Below are positions 54,123 through 63,877 of a stretch of DNA of 64,000 bases, piece by piece. A program made the position numbers and the translations under genes. Within the stretch, counting starts at the first letter, position 1, and each line of letters opens with the position of its first letter. This stretch comes from Aquirhabdus parva (GTDB lineage: Bacteria; Pseudomonadota; Gammaproteobacteria; Pseudomonadales; Moraxellaceae): assembly GCF_003351745.1 (NCBI RefSeq), contig NZ_CP031222.1, forward strand, positions 726,207 through 790,206. Direction: 5' to 3'. A model generated the notes under the pieces. It made no database searches. It saw only the letters and a list, made by a program, of their open reading frames with translations, and was not told the DNA's origin.

Positions 54123-55871
54123 TTAATGTATAGCCCCTGTTTCATGCAACGACTTGGCGGCAGTTTCAAGTCCTAAACGATGAAATACATGTTCGGTCAT
54201 ACTGTCTGCCAGCGCACGTTTTGCCATAAAGACTTTGCCGATCTTCTCCTGTTCGAGAAGGTTGGCTTCTGCGCTACTGTCTGTGCAGAGCACGGCCTCG
54301 ATTTTTGGGTTGAGCGTGCGTGCGATATCCACCATTCGTCTGACATCAAACACATCGGCTGTGGAGACGACCAGCATACTGGCTTGCATGATATGTGCTT
54401 GAATCAAAACAGCAGGATCACAGGCGTCACCTGAAACCGCAGGAATATCCTGAGCACGCAGTGCTTCAATGATTTCGCGGTTCTCATCGACGACCACGTA
54501 TTTGATTCCTTGCTCTTTAAAGGTCTTGGCAATACTACGACCAACGCCACCATGACCGACGAGAACGACTTGACCATTGAGATAAGTGTTATCCACACTC
54601 ATGGGCAACATGGCCAATGGGTCGCCACTGCGTTCCAGCATACGGGCAAGGTGTGAGCGGGCACGAATCCAGCGTTGTGCAGGTTCAATCGCCGCAAATA
54701 CTGCTGCATTGAGCGTGATGGAGATGAGGGCGCCTGCAAGGATGAGATTCTGGCCTTCAAGCGTCAATAGTTTTAGCGATAAGCCGACACTGGCAAGAAT
54801 AAAGGAGAACTCACCAATCTGTGCCAAACTTGCGCCCACTGTTAATGCTGTATTTAAAGGGTAGCGGAAGAATAGGACGAGAGCCATCGCGGCGATGGTT
54901 TTACCCACAACGATGACAGCAACTACACCAAGTACTTGTAAGGGGTGCTCGATCAGAATCGAAGGATTAAATAGCATCCCGACCGAGACAAAGAACAAAA
55001 TTGAAAAGGTTTCACGTAGTGGTAAAGTCTCTGTTTCTGCGCGATGACTAAAGTCTGATTCGCGTACGACCATGCCCGCAAAGAACGCACCCAAAGCGAA
55101 GGACACGCCAAACAACACATAAGAACCATAAGCGATGGTGACCGCAGCGGCAACGACCGAGAGTGTAAAGAGTTCGCGTGAACCAGTACGTGATACGAGG
55201 AGTAGGAATTTGGGAAATACGCGACGTCCAACAACCAGCATCAACGCGATAAACGCGATCACTTTCGCGAGTGTGATGCCAATGGTGAGCCAGATATTAT
55301 CTAATGAGGCTGTGGCACCATGAGCGGATACAGGGGCTTCTCCGCCAAGCATCACTGCCATCGGTGGCAGTAATACCAGTACAAGTACCATAACTAGATC
55401 TTCGACGACAAGCCAGCCGATGGCAATTCGCCCGTTAACGGAGTCCATGAGGCCACGGGATTCTAGCGCCCGCAAAAGTACAACGGTACTGGCAACTGAT
55501 AGACAAAGCCCAAATACCAGCCCAGAACCTAAGCTCCAGCCCCATAGCGCAGCAAGACCCATCCCCATGAGGGTTGCTACCGCAATTTGCAAAATCGCTC
55601 CGGGAATCGCGATTCTGCGCACGGCGAGCAGATCGGAAAAAGAGAAATGCATCCCCACACCAAACATGAGGAACATCACGCCGAGCTCCGCAAGTTGATT
55701 CGCCAGATGCATATCAGCGACCACACCAGGCGTGTTAGGACTAATTAGGATTCCGGCAATTAAATAGCCAACGAGGGGAGGGAGTCGTAATCGTGCGGCA
55801 ATATAGCCAAATACTAATGCCAGTCCAAAACCTACAGCTAAAAGGACAATTAAGCTAACATCATGCGGCAT
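54123..55871 (-). CDS. Monovalent cation:proton antiporter-2 (KefB/YbaL-type) with RCK domain
   Basis: The 582-residue protein has about 12 transmembrane helices, with the CPA2 motifs LRLPPLVGYLIAGILISPNTPG, MFGVGMHFSFSDL and LAQIGEFSFILASVGL. A C-terminal TrkA-N Rossmann domain follows (VVLVGHGGVGRSIAKTF ... VDENREIIEALR). YbaL/KefB-type proteins exchange K+ for H+ and sense NAD(H) or glutathione adducts. The ATG with GGAG seven bases upstream was chosen over a TTG four codons earlier. No KefF/G partner lies next to it. Confidence 0.93.
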   Translation of the reverse strand: MPHDVSLIVLLAVGFGLALVFGYIAARLRLPPLVGYLIAGILISPNTPGVVADMHLANQLAELGVMFLMFGVGMHFSFSDLLAVRRIAIPGAILQIAVATLMGMGLAALWGWSLGSGLVFGLCLSVASTVVLLRALESRGLMDSVNGRIAIGWLVVEDLVMVLVLVLLPPMAVMLGGEAPVSAHGATASLDNIWLTIGITLAKVIAFIALMLVVGRRVFPKFLLLVSRTGSRELFTLSVVAAAVTIAYGSYVLFGVSFALGAFFAGMVVRESDFSHRAETETLPLRETFSILFFVSVGMLFNPSILIEHPLQVLGVVAVIVVGKTIAAMALVLFFRYPLNTALTVGASLAQIGEFSFILASVGLSLKLLTLEGQNLILAGALISITLNAAVFAAIEPAQRWIRARSHLARMLERSGDPLAMLPMSVDNTYLNGQVVLVGHGGVGRSIAKTFKEQGIKYVVVDENREIIEALRAQDIPAVSGDACDPAVLIQAHIMQASMLVVSTADVFDVRRMVDIARTLNPKIEAVLCTDSSAEANLLEQEKIGKVFMAKRALADSMTEHVFHRLGLETAAKSLHETGAIH

Positions 55872-56100
55872 AGTAGGCTCCAATGAATTATGTTGGGGGC
55901 GAAATAGGATTATTATTCATACAGCATAAAGGTCTCATGCATAAAGTATGTTGGTAAGAGTTAAAATAATATGATATTCAGCAATATAGCAAATTTAAGG
56001 TTTATGTTGATAGGGCTAATCATTTTCGAAATGTAGTTTTTTGCATAGCGCTAGTGGATCAAAATTAGTAATCCAGTGTAAGACTTTAAATTTTAGGCAT

Positions 56101-56140
56101 AAAAAAACGGCTCACATTGTAGGAGCCGTTTTTATTTTTT
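56101..56140 (-). terminator. Intrinsic terminator of the rpmB-rpmG unit
   Basis: AAAAACGGCTC and GAGCCGTTTTT form an 11-base stem with a nine-base loop and A/T runs on both sides, just after rpmG. Confidence 0.85.
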
Positions 56141-56153
56141 AACAAATCAAAAA

Positions 56154-56309
56154 TTATTTAATTTTTGCTTCGTTAAAAATAACGTGTTGACGAATGGTTG
56201 GATCAAATTTTTTGATCGCCATTTTTTCTGGCATAGTGCGTTTGTTTTTGGTGGTAGTGTAGAAATAACCAGTACCAGCAGACGACACGAGGCGAATTTT
56301 ATCACGCAT
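56154..56309 (-). CDS. rpmG: 50S ribosomal protein L33
   Basis: This short minus-strand frame encodes 51 residues that read as L33: [20 protein letters not shown], the [17 protein letters not shown] segment and a final IFNEAKIK. It has no zinc-binding cysteines, so it is the Cys-minus form. It follows rpmB by 21 bases, the conserved rpmB-rpmG operon, and is followed by a strong terminator. Confidence 0.96.
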   Translation of the reverse strand: MRDKIRLVSSAGTGYFYTTTKNKRTMPEKMAIKKFDPTIRQHVIFNEAKIK

Positions 56310-56330
56310 GATTGAGCTCCTTAGTTAGTC

Positions 56331-56567
56331 TTAGACTTTTTGACCAGAAGCGCGCAAGTCAGCAATGACTTTCTCGATTCCATGTTTGTCAATGATACGC
56401 ATGCCCTTAGCGGTCAGGCGTAGACGGACGAAGCGCTTTTCGCCTTCGACCCAGAAACGATGGTAGTGCAGGTTCGGTTCGAACCGGCGCTTGGTTTTGT
56501 TGTTTGCGTGCGAAATGTTGTTACCAACGATCGGACGCTTGCCGGTTACTTGGCAAACCTTTGACAT
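56331..56567 (-). CDS. rpmB: 50S ribosomal protein L28
   Basis: The 78-residue protein has the L28 pattern [16 protein letters not shown], then [21 protein letters not shown] and [19 protein letters not shown]. The start at ATG has GGAG upstream; the longer frame adds 13 spurious codons. It is first in the two-gene ribosomal protein unit with L33. Confidence 0.97.
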   Translation of the reverse strand: MSKVCQVTGKRPIVGNNISHANNKTKRRFEPNLHYHRFWVEGEKRFVRLRLTAKGMRIIDKHGIEKVIADLRASGQKV

Positions 56568-56829
56568 GATGACGCTCCACTTTACTTTATATAACGACAT
56601 AGCCACTGATGTAGGACACTGTGGGCTGACTACTCGCTACTCTGAAGAAAGTATAGAGAAGCAACTTAGCCGACGATATCGTATAAAAAGGCTGTTTAAA
56701 ACTGATTGAAAAAAGCAAGGCGCGTTTTATACCAAAAAAACACGCCTGAATCAAGCTGGAAGCCAAAAAGCTGTCAAATTTTTACATATTTGTGCCTTTT
56801 AGCCTTCAAATGACGTCCGTTAAAAAGGA

Positions 56830-58299
56830 TTACCGGAAAAAAGCTTTTTCCATAATTTTATGTACTGTCTTACCGAATGGCGGGAAGATCAGTTTCAAGC
56901 TATAAAACTTTGGATTTTGCAGAACCGCACGTGCATGACTCATGGTCAGAAAGCCTTCATGGGCATGATATTTACCCATACCAGAATTGCCGACACCACC
57001 AAAGGGTAGATCACCATGGACAATATGGGTCAGAACCGCATTGACGCCAAATTGTCCCGAGTGGGTATGATCAGCCACATATTGCGCACGGGTAGTATCG
57101 TAGTCGAAATAATACAGCGCCAGTGGACGTGGGCGGTCATTGATATAGTCAATCGCTTGCTCGAGCGAATCATATTCAAAAATCAACAGTAACGGACCAA
57201 ACAACTCGTTCTGACAGACTTCCATATCTTGGGTAAGACCTGTGATCAGGGTTGGCGCAATTTTACGTGTTCCACTTAGGTCTTCATTGGCAGGGTTGAT
57301 CTCAAAGAATTCTGCCCCTTTGCTACGTGCGTCATCCATATAACCATTCAGGCGGTTATATTGTTTATCGTTGACGATGCTGGTGTAGTCTGGATTATTC
57401 AAAAGTGTTGGATAGAGCTTGCTGATTTGTAAGCGCATTTGGGCAATGAATTCACGGGTTTTACCGCGTGGCAGCATGATGTAATCTGGTGCAACACAGG
57501 TTTGACCTGCATTCCACAGCTTACCAAACGCTAAGCGTTCAGCCACGTCTTTCATCGGGACCGATTGATGAACCAGCGTTGGGGATTTACCGCCAAGCTC
57601 AAGTAGAACAGGAGTCAGATTTTCCGCTGCAGCGGCCATCACGGTCTTGCCAATTGCACTAGAACCCGTAAAGACGAGGAAGTCAAAAGGTAAACGGCAG
57701 AATGTGTCTGAAATCACACCACCACCATTGACTACGGCAACAAGATTCTCAGGGAACACTTCACCAAGGATCTTTTCAAGTAGTGCGCCCATGCGTGCTG
57801 ATGAACTAGAGATTTTAAGCATGGCGTGGTTACCAGCGGCCAATGCACAGATCAATGGACTGACTGATAATAGTAGTGGGTAGTTCCAAGGTGACATGAT
57901 GCCAACTACACCCAGCGGTTGATAAGAAACCCAACCCTTCGCTGGTTGATGAATGACGCTGATATGGCGCTTGGAAGGCTGCATCCATTGGGCAAGGTTT
58001 TTGCTTGCATAGTCAATGTATTCTAAGCTAGTCATCAGCTCAGCAATTTTAGTCTCATGAACAGAGCGATTGCCGAAGTCATCGCTGATTGCCTGTGCCA
58101 GGGCATCCTGATGTTTAACTAGTACGCGACGAAGGCGGGCAAGGCGTTCAATACGCTCAGGTGCTGAGGCAATTGGGTTGGCGCGATAAGCGGCTTTTTG
58201 AGCGGCAAGTAGGTCATGGATGCGTTGTACATCTGGGGGTGTAGCGGCATCTGTAGTAAATGAATGGGCTGCTGTGTTCATGTCTAGACTTTGGGTCAT
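56830..58299 (-). CDS. Coniferyl/fatty-aldehyde dehydrogenase (class 3-like ALDH)
   Basis: The 489-residue NAD(P)-dependent dehydrogenase has VGIMSPWNYPLLLSVSPLICAL, the LELGGKSPTLV catalytic Glu motif, GQTCVAPDY with the nucleophilic Cys and ELFGPLLLIFEYDS. A hydrophobic C-terminus (KLIFPPFGKTVHKIMEKAFF) could bind a membrane. It belongs to the coniferyl-aldehyde/AlkH-like branch; in this group of bacteria it may oxidise long-chain aldehydes. A divergent TetR gene is adjacent and likely its regulator. Substrate is inferred. Confidence 0.9.
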   Translation of the reverse strand: MTQSLDMNTAAHSFTTDAATPPDVQRIHDLLAAQKAAYRANPIASAPERIERLARLRRVLVKHQDALAQAISDDFGNRSVHETKIAELMTSLEYIDYASKNLAQWMQPSKRHISVIHQPAKGWVSYQPLGVVGIMSPWNYPLLLSVSPLICALAAGNHAMLKISSSSARMGALLEKILGEVFPENLVAVVNGGGVISDTFCRLPFDFLVFTGSSAIGKTVMAAAAENLTPVLLELGGKSPTLVHQSVPMKDVAERLAFGKLWNAGQTCVAPDYIMLPRGKTREFIAQMRLQISKLYPTLLNNPDYTSIVNDKQYNRLNGYMDDARSKGAEFFEINPANEDLSGTRKIAPTLITGLTQDMEVCQNELFGPLLLIFEYDSLEQAIDYINDRPRPLALYYFDYDTTRAQYVADHTHSGQFGVNAVLTHIVHGDLPFGGVGNSGMGKYHAHEGFLTMSHARAVLQNPKFYSLKLIFPPFGKTVHKIMEKAFFR

Positions 58300-58359
58300 G
58301 TAGAAGATAGCCTGTTTTAGAGCAATTACTCTAAACTGTCAAATGATTTTCGGTGAATG

Positions 58360-58385
58360 GCACGTTCATTTGTCGTAAAACGTGC
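58360..58385. promoter_or_regulatory. Candidate TetR operator
   Basis: GCACGTT and AACGTGC are perfect inverted repeats with a 12-base spacer, midway between the divergent aldehyde dehydrogenase and TetR genes. Confidence 0.35.
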
Positions 58386-58467
58386 TTTGAGGTTGAAACT
58401 TTGATTGCAAATTCGGTAAAGATAATGGATTCTGACCTGCTGGATAAAAGGAGCTTCGGAAAGCTAG

Positions 58468-59139
58468 ATGAAAACTCGTGATCGCATTCTGCAAAAAAGC
58501 TTACAGCTCTTTAATGAGCAGGGTGAGCGTTCTGTCTCGACCAATCATATCGCAGCAGCGCTCGGCATCAGTCCGGGCAATCTCTACTATCATTTCCGCA
58601 ATAAAGAATCGATTATCAGTGAATTGCTACTGGTTTATCAGCATGAAATTCTGGGCTTATTGAGCATTCCTGAAGGGCGCATCATGGAAGTCTCTGACAA
58701 ATTCGTTTATTTCCAAGTGCTATCGAGCCAATTTTGGAAATATCGCTTCCTACACCGCGATAGTAATCATCTCATCGAGTCTAGCGATATCCTCAAACAG
58801 CGCTACCCCATTTTTGCCAAACAGGTGATGCAGCAAGGCATGCTGATTTATCGTGGCTTTGTTGATGCCGGATTAATGCGAGCTAGCAATGCAGAAATTG
58901 AAGCTCTGATCATTAATATTTGGATTGTCATGACCAATTGGTCTAACTTTTTATTAATGACTGGACATATTTCCCAGACTGATGCAATCGATGAACGCTG
59001 GTTACGCCAAGGTTTAAGGCAAATGGTGTTTTTAGAGGGGCCTTATTTAACAGGCGAAGGACGAACTGCCTATGAGCCTTTATTACAAACGTTTGGGGGC
59101 AGTACTGATGAAGGTGGATGGTTTGGTAATGTGAACTAA
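58468..59139 (+). CDS. TetR-family transcriptional regulator
   Basis: The 223-residue protein has the TetR helix-turn-helix at its N-terminus (TRDRILQKSLQLFNEQGERSV ... HIAAALGISPGNLYYHFRNKESI) and a helical ligand-binding domain. It is divergent from the aldehyde dehydrogenase with 168 bases between, holding an inverted repeat that may be its operator. This suggests a repressor sensing an aldehyde, fatty acid or similar ligand. Confidence 0.92.
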   Translation: MKTRDRILQKSLQLFNEQGERSVSTNHIAAALGISPGNLYYHFRNKESIISELLLVYQHEILGLLSIPEGRIMEVSDKFVYFQVLSSQFWKYRFLHRDSNHLIESSDILKQRYPIFAKQVMQQGMLIYRGFVDAGLMRASNAEIEALIINIWIVMTNWSNFLLMTGHISQTDAIDERWLRQGLRQMVFLEGPYLTGEGRTAYEPLLQTFGGSTDEGGWFGNVN

Positions 59140-59363
59140 TGTATACCAATTCACATTAACTCTAGGAATTAGCGACAATAATATTCTTGAAAAAACTAGA
59201 ATGCTGATTGCCAAGTTTTTATTTGTACAGTAAAGTCCATAGGTATTAATTTGGGGTTTAGGCGAGTGGCATCGCAGCTTGCCAGATGGTGCCATGAATG
59301 GATTTTATTTTGGAATAAAAGGGTTTTGCAATTATGGACATTAATTTACAGAATGGACGCAAG

Positions 59364-61367
59364 ATGAAGCATCTATTTCAGTTGACGGCACTCTCTACAG
59401 CATTGGTTGTCGCAGGTTGTGGTGGTGGCGGTGGCGGTGGTTTTTATGGGCCTGAAACGCCAACGACACCTATTACGCCAACTGCACCATTGGCTGCTCC
59501 AAATTCTATTGCTGTATCGCAAAGTAAAGCGACTTTAAGCACTGGTGGGGATAGCATTACTCTAACTTTCCGTGTTTTAGATAAAAATGGTGGGGCTATA
59601 CTAAAAGCGCCGTTGGCTATCTCGATTGCAAATCTTGCGAATTCAGGTGCCTCACTAAGCACGCCATCAGCGATTGTTACAGATGCGACAACGGGTCTTG
59701 CAACAGTAACGCTAACATTGGCTAATGATGTCGTGGACTATCGAATCAACCGTAACATTGCTTTAACGGTGACGTCTACACAAGCGGGTGTGACTGCAAC
59801 GCAGCAATTAGTTATTCCAACGACAGGCACTAAACTAACCCTCGCAACAAATTCGTCTACTTTGACTGCGGGTCAAAGTGCGCAAGTATCTGCTACAGCA
59901 GTAGATGGCGTTGGACAGCTTATTGCAGGTGCAACGGTTAATCTGCTTGACTCTGCAGGCAAAGTTATTCCAGGTATCGCCTCGCAGAAAACGGGCACGA
60001 ATGGGGTAGCTACGTTTAGTGTGCCTGCTACTGCGGTGCCAGCATCAGGTCAGTTAACTGTGACTGGGCAGTTGGTAGGGAATGTTGATACTACAATCAC
60101 GCAAACAGGTAATAACAGCGTGACATTGACTGCAAGTATACCAAATCAAGCGATCACTTTTCTTTCATCTTCAAGTGCCTTAGTTAATATCAATACAAAT
60201 GCCAGTCTCGCAGTGCAAGTTCAAGCTGCAACTCAGGCAGAATTGACTGGTCAGAATGTGACTTTTGTGACTAGTCAAGGTTTACTTAGTTTGACCAGCG
60301 CACCGATTACCAACATCGCTAAAAATGCATCTGGTAACTGGGTAGGAACTGCAGAGACAACACTAAGTTCGGGCTCACCTGGCACTGCAACGGTTGTAGC
60401 AAGTTTTGGTAAAAATACCGTAACAGGCAATGTTCAGATTATTTCTACGATTCCTGCTGCAATGACATTACAATCCGGCACTTCAGTACTGGCCCCTAAA
60501 GCCAATACGACGATCATTGCTCTTGTCAAAGATGTGAATGGTGCTCCTGTATCCAATGCAGTTGTGAAGTTTGCGATCGCTACAGATCCATCAGGTGGAT
60601 CATTATCTTCACCATTAGCAACAACGGATGGGACCGGTCAAGCATCCGTAACCTATACAGCTGGTGCAACTTCAACACTCACTAAAGCGATCTCAATCAC
60701 AGCTACGGTTACTGGTTCTGCGGGTGGAGCTGTTGTGAACGGTGCTGCGCCAGTGACGTTAACGGTTGCCGGTCAGTCTGCATATATCACGATTTCACAA
60801 GATAATACCGTTGTTCTTGTAGATACGGCTCCGACGTATTATTTCAAGAATTTTTCTGAGTCTGTAGTGGATATTAATGGTGGTGCAATTGCAAACCAGC
60901 AGGTCAGTGTATCGTTGGTGCCGCAGTCCTATATGAAAGGATATTATGTATATGACAAAACTGCATCCTTATGGGAACAAGTAGTAACGGCAACTTGTTC
61001 AGCAACAACATCATCACCGTTTGTTAATCCTGTGGCCTTGCTTTCAAGCACGGCTTCGGGAGCTTCTTTGAATTTTGTGACAGGTACACAAGGATCGTTT
61101 GACTATCAAATTCGCTATGGGAAGAATTATGCAAATTGGGTAACGTTAAGTATGAACGCTTCTACTGTAGTCGGGACTAATCAAACCGTTACTGGTTTGA
61201 GTATTACTCCACCAGTTCTTGGTACGGACATTTCAGGGCCTGTAAACGTAGCTCCACCCAATGCGATCAGCCCATTTAATCCGATTCCTAAGCCATCAGA
61301 CTTTGATCCAACAACGCCGTCAGGTTATACCGCAGCATATCTAGCGACTTTACATACTTGTCCGTAA
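59364..61367 (+). CDS. Surface lipoprotein with bacterial Ig-like (invasin-type Big_1) repeats
   Basis: The 667-residue product has a lipobox VAGC immediately followed by a run of glycines. A Pro/Thr-rich linker and about four Ig-like domains of roughly 100 residues follow (about residues 45-470), each with a TLTAGQSAQ- or APKANTTI-type opening and a DGTGQASV-like strand. A distinct C-terminal region of about 190 residues closes it (with YMKGYYVYDK and QGSFDYQIRYGKNY). It is probably an outer-membrane-anchored adhesin or pilus-related component; the target is unknown. The start is the ATG with GGA seven bases upstream, ten codons inside the longest frame. Confidence 0.85.
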   Translation: MKHLFQLTALSTALVVAGCGGGGGGGFYGPETPTTPITPTAPLAAPNSIAVSQSKATLSTGGDSITLTFRVLDKNGGAILKAPLAISIANLANSGASLSTPSAIVTDATTGLATVTLTLANDVVDYRINRNIALTVTSTQAGVTATQQLVIPTTGTKLTLATNSSTLTAGQSAQVSATAVDGVGQLIAGATVNLLDSAGKVIPGIASQKTGTNGVATFSVPATAVPASGQLTVTGQLVGNVDTTITQTGNNSVTLTASIPNQAITFLSSSSALVNINTNASLAVQVQAATQAELTGQNVTFVTSQGLLSLTSAPITNIAKNASGNWVGTAETTLSSGSPGTATVVASFGKNTVTGNVQIISTIPAAMTLQSGTSVLAPKANTTIIALVKDVNGAPVSNAVVKFAIATDPSGGSLSSPLATTDGTGQASVTYTAGATSTLTKAISITATVTGSAGGAVVNGAAPVTLTVAGQSAYITISQDNTVVLVDTAPTYYFKNFSESVVDINGGAIANQQVSVSLVPQSYMKGYYVYDKTASLWEQVVTATCSATTSSPFVNPVALLSSTASGASLNFVTGTQGSFDYQIRYGKNYANWVTLSMNASTVVGTNQTVTGLSITPPVLGTDISGPVNVAPPNAISPFNPIPKPSDFDPTTPSGYTAAYLATLHTCP

Positions 61368-61396
61368 CATATTTTCTTTGATTTATAGTCGAACTG

Positions 61397-61421
61397 AACC
61401 CCGTACTTTACGGGGTTTTTC
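61397..61421 (+). terminator. Intrinsic terminator after the Ig-repeat lipoprotein
   Basis: AACCCCGTA and TACGGGGTT pair across a three-base loop, followed by T residues. Confidence 0.88.
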
Positions 61422-61587
61422 TATTGATAAATATTATCCAAGTTGAATCACTACCGAGATGATTTATAGAAAAAATCAATGAATTTTATAAAAATCGCGC
61501 TAGAATGCGAATCCTTTTTAATTGTTGGCAAGTTCTGATATTGCCCTACCCATTTACATATTGTTTTGAAAGTGTGGATTTATACCA

Positions 61588-62448
61588 ATGACAGCAGCAC
61601 ACACCGCACGATTGCTGATCACTTGCGCTGATCGCCCAGGTATCGTGCAAGCCGTATCCAGTTTTCTTTATCACCACGGCGCGAATATCATTTCGCTGGA
61701 TCAGTACGCGACTGAAGAGCAGGGCGGCACGTATTTTATGCGGGTTGAGTTTGCGCTTGATCGTTTGCAAGAAGTACGCGATGTACTGACTCGTTCATTT
61801 GGGGATACCGTTGCGGCGCAATATCAGATGAGTTGGCAGTTGACTCTGGTTGGTGACATCAAAAAAGTCGGTATTCTGGTCTCCAAATATGACCATGCAC
61901 TGCTTGAGTTGTTATGGCGTTGGTCACGGGGCTTACTCCCTTGTGAAATCACACAAGTAGTCAGTAACCATGAAGACTTACGGGATGCGGTGGAACGTTT
62001 TGGTGTGCCGTATCATGTGGTGAAAGTCACCAAAGAGAATAAAGTTGAAGCTGAAGCCGAAATTCACGAGCTAATGGCTGGCAATGATGTACTGGTACTC
62101 GCACGTTATATGCAAATCTTAAGCAGTGAGTTTGTTGAGAAGTGGTCCTATCGGGTGATTAATATCCATCATTCGTTTTTACCAGCGTTTGTTGGTGCAG
62201 ATCCCTATCGTCAAGCCTATGAAAAAGGCGTGAAACTGATTGGTGCGACTGCACATTATGTGACGGCGGATCTAGACCAAGGGCCAATTATTGAGCAAGC
62301 CGTGGAGCGTGTTAGCCATCGTTATACGGTTGAAGACCTGCGTGAATTGGGTGAAGATGTTGAACGTAATGTATTAACCCGTGCTGTGCGTTGGCATCTC
62401 GAAGATCGTGTTATTGTGCATGATAATAAAACAATTGTTTTTGATTAA
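61588..62448 (+). CDS. purU: Formyltetrahydrofolate deformylase
   Basis: The 286-residue protein hydrolyses 10-formyl-tetrahydrofolate to formate and THF. An N-terminal ACT domain (LLITCADRPGIVQAVSSFLYHHGANI) is followed by a formyltransferase-fold catalytic domain with the MQILSSEFVEKW segment and NIHHSFLPAF, giving the Asn-His pair, then TADLDQGPIIEQ with the catalytic Asp. Length is normal. A terminator follows 20 bases after its stop. Confidence 0.96.
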   Translation: MTAAHTARLLITCADRPGIVQAVSSFLYHHGANIISLDQYATEEQGGTYFMRVEFALDRLQEVRDVLTRSFGDTVAAQYQMSWQLTLVGDIKKVGILVSKYDHALLELLWRWSRGLLPCEITQVVSNHEDLRDAVERFGVPYHVVKVTKENKVEAEAEIHELMAGNDVLVLARYMQILSSEFVEKWSYRVINIHHSFLPAFVGADPYRQAYEKGVKLIGATAHYVTADLDQGPIIEQAVERVSHRYTVEDLRELGEDVERNVLTRAVRWHLEDRVIVHDNKTIVFD

Positions 62449-62468
62449 AATTAATTCCTTCGTTGTTG

Positions 62469-62494
62469 CCCCCTTTTCAAAGGGGGCTTTTTTT
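62469..62494 (+). terminator. Intrinsic terminator after purU
   Basis: CCCCCTTT and AAAGGGGG pair across a two-base loop, then C and seven T residues. It overlaps the earliest reading-frame starts of the next gene. Confidence 0.88.
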
Positions 62495-62507
62495 GGAAGT
62501 CACCTCT

Positions 62508-63866
62508 TTGGCACATCACCACACACCGACATATACGCTGGGCCTCTTGCTGAGTCTTTATATTGCCCAAGGGTTGCCAGCTGGTTTTTTAACGCAGGCG
62601 CTTCCTGCGATCCTACGTCAATATCACGTATCGCTGACAGTCATTGGTTGGTCGGGATTACTGTTGTTTCCTTGGGCGGTGAAATTTTTGTGGGCGCCAG
62701 TAGTGGATCATCATTACAGCGAGAAAGTTGGCCAAAGCCGGAGTTGGATATTACCAATGTCCAGTCTAGCCATTTTGATTCTGCTGTGTGTGGCTATGTT
62801 TGAACCCACCTCATTGGTTCATCCTACGTCCGCATTCGTATTATTTGGTTTGTTATTTTTGCTCAGCATCGTGGGCGCAACACAGGATATTGCGACGGAC
62901 GGACTTGCGGTACGTATGCTTGGCAGTGAGGCGCGCAGTGCAGGGAATGCTGTTCAGGTGACTGGCTATCGCATTGGCTTGATCGTTGGTGGCGGTTTGC
63001 TGTTGATCGTGATGGATTATTGGTCGTGGATGGCGGTGTTTTTTGCCATGATTGGACTTGTTATTCTCAATACTTTGCCGGTTCTGTTTTTTAAAGAGCC
63101 ACTATGGTTGGAGCGTAAAGCAAAGCAAACGAATCACATTCAACCCTCTCGATCTGATCAACTTTCTTCAGTTGAACAATTAAAAATGAAGGTCAGTCAG
63201 TTTTGGGCGAAATTTCAGATTCAGTTTGGCTATTTCTGGTCGAATACAGAGATGCGTGCATGGTTACTTGTGCTGCTGGTTTTTAAAATTGCGGATTATA
63301 TGTCGAGTGGGATGGTCAAACCCATGATGGTCGATATGGGTTTTAGCCTATCCAAGATTGGTTTTTGGGGAACTATCTTAGGTTCTGCATCATCTTTAGT
63401 GGGGGCTGCTTTGGCGGCCCTGCTGATGCGGCATATGCGCAGGGTCACGGCGCTCTGGGTGTTTAATGGCTTACAAGCATTGACAACGGGACTGTACAGC
63501 TTAATTGCTTTGCTCCACTCACAGGGTTATGCCCTGCAAGGTTGGGAGTTATATGCGGCAAATGCGATAGAGCATGTTGCTGCTGCAATGGCTATGGTCG
63601 GTTTGCTGACGGTTGCGATGGACTATGCGCGTCCTGCGCATGCGGGCAGTGATTTTACCTTTCAAGTTTGCGCGATGACAATATTGGGTGGAATGGGTTA
63701 TTTGATCAGTGGCTATCTGGCTAATGGTTTAGGTTATACAGCCCAGTTTGGGCTGTCGGCAGGTTTGGGGATAGTTCTTCTCTTACCCATTCTGTATTGG
63801 GGGCGTTTGTTTCATCAGCCTCCAACTGCAAGCACCTCTTTGCATATTAAGCAACTGGGTGAATGA
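62508..63866 (+). CDS. AmpG-like muropeptide MFS transporter
   Basis: The 452-residue major facilitator has 12-14 hydrophobic helices and AmpG landmarks: LSLYIAQGLPAGFLTQALPAILRQYHVSL, LLFPWAVKFLWAPVVDHH and GATQDIATDGLAVRML. AmpG imports anhydro-muropeptides from periplasmic cell-wall turnover. The TTG with GGAAG eight bases upstream was chosen because earlier starts lie inside the purU terminator; another TTG lies five codons before. A related AmpG-type permease with other cargo is possible. Confidence 0.85.
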   Translation: MAHHHTPTYTLGLLLSLYIAQGLPAGFLTQALPAILRQYHVSLTVIGWSGLLLFPWAVKFLWAPVVDHHYSEKVGQSRSWILPMSSLAILILLCVAMFEPTSLVHPTSAFVLFGLLFLLSIVGATQDIATDGLAVRMLGSEARSAGNAVQVTGYRIGLIVGGGLLLIVMDYWSWMAVFFAMIGLVILNTLPVLFFKEPLWLERKAKQTNHIQPSRSDQLSSVEQLKMKVSQFWAKFQIQFGYFWSNTEMRAWLLVLLVFKIADYMSSGMVKPMMVDMGFSLSKIGFWGTILGSASSLVGAALAALLMRHMRRVTALWVFNGLQALTTGLYSLIALLHSQGYALQGWELYAANAIEHVAAAMAMVGLLTVAMDYARPAHAGSDFTFQVCAMTILGGMGYLISGYLANGLGYTAQFGLSAGLGIVLLLPILYWGRLFHQPPTASTSLHIKQLGE

Positions 63867-63877
63867 ATCTTAAAGAT

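Noticed and set aside
58356-58374. A TGGCACG sequence resembling a sigma-54 -24 element
   Set aside because: The -12 GC is not at the required 12-base distance; the bases are better explained by the inverted repeat.
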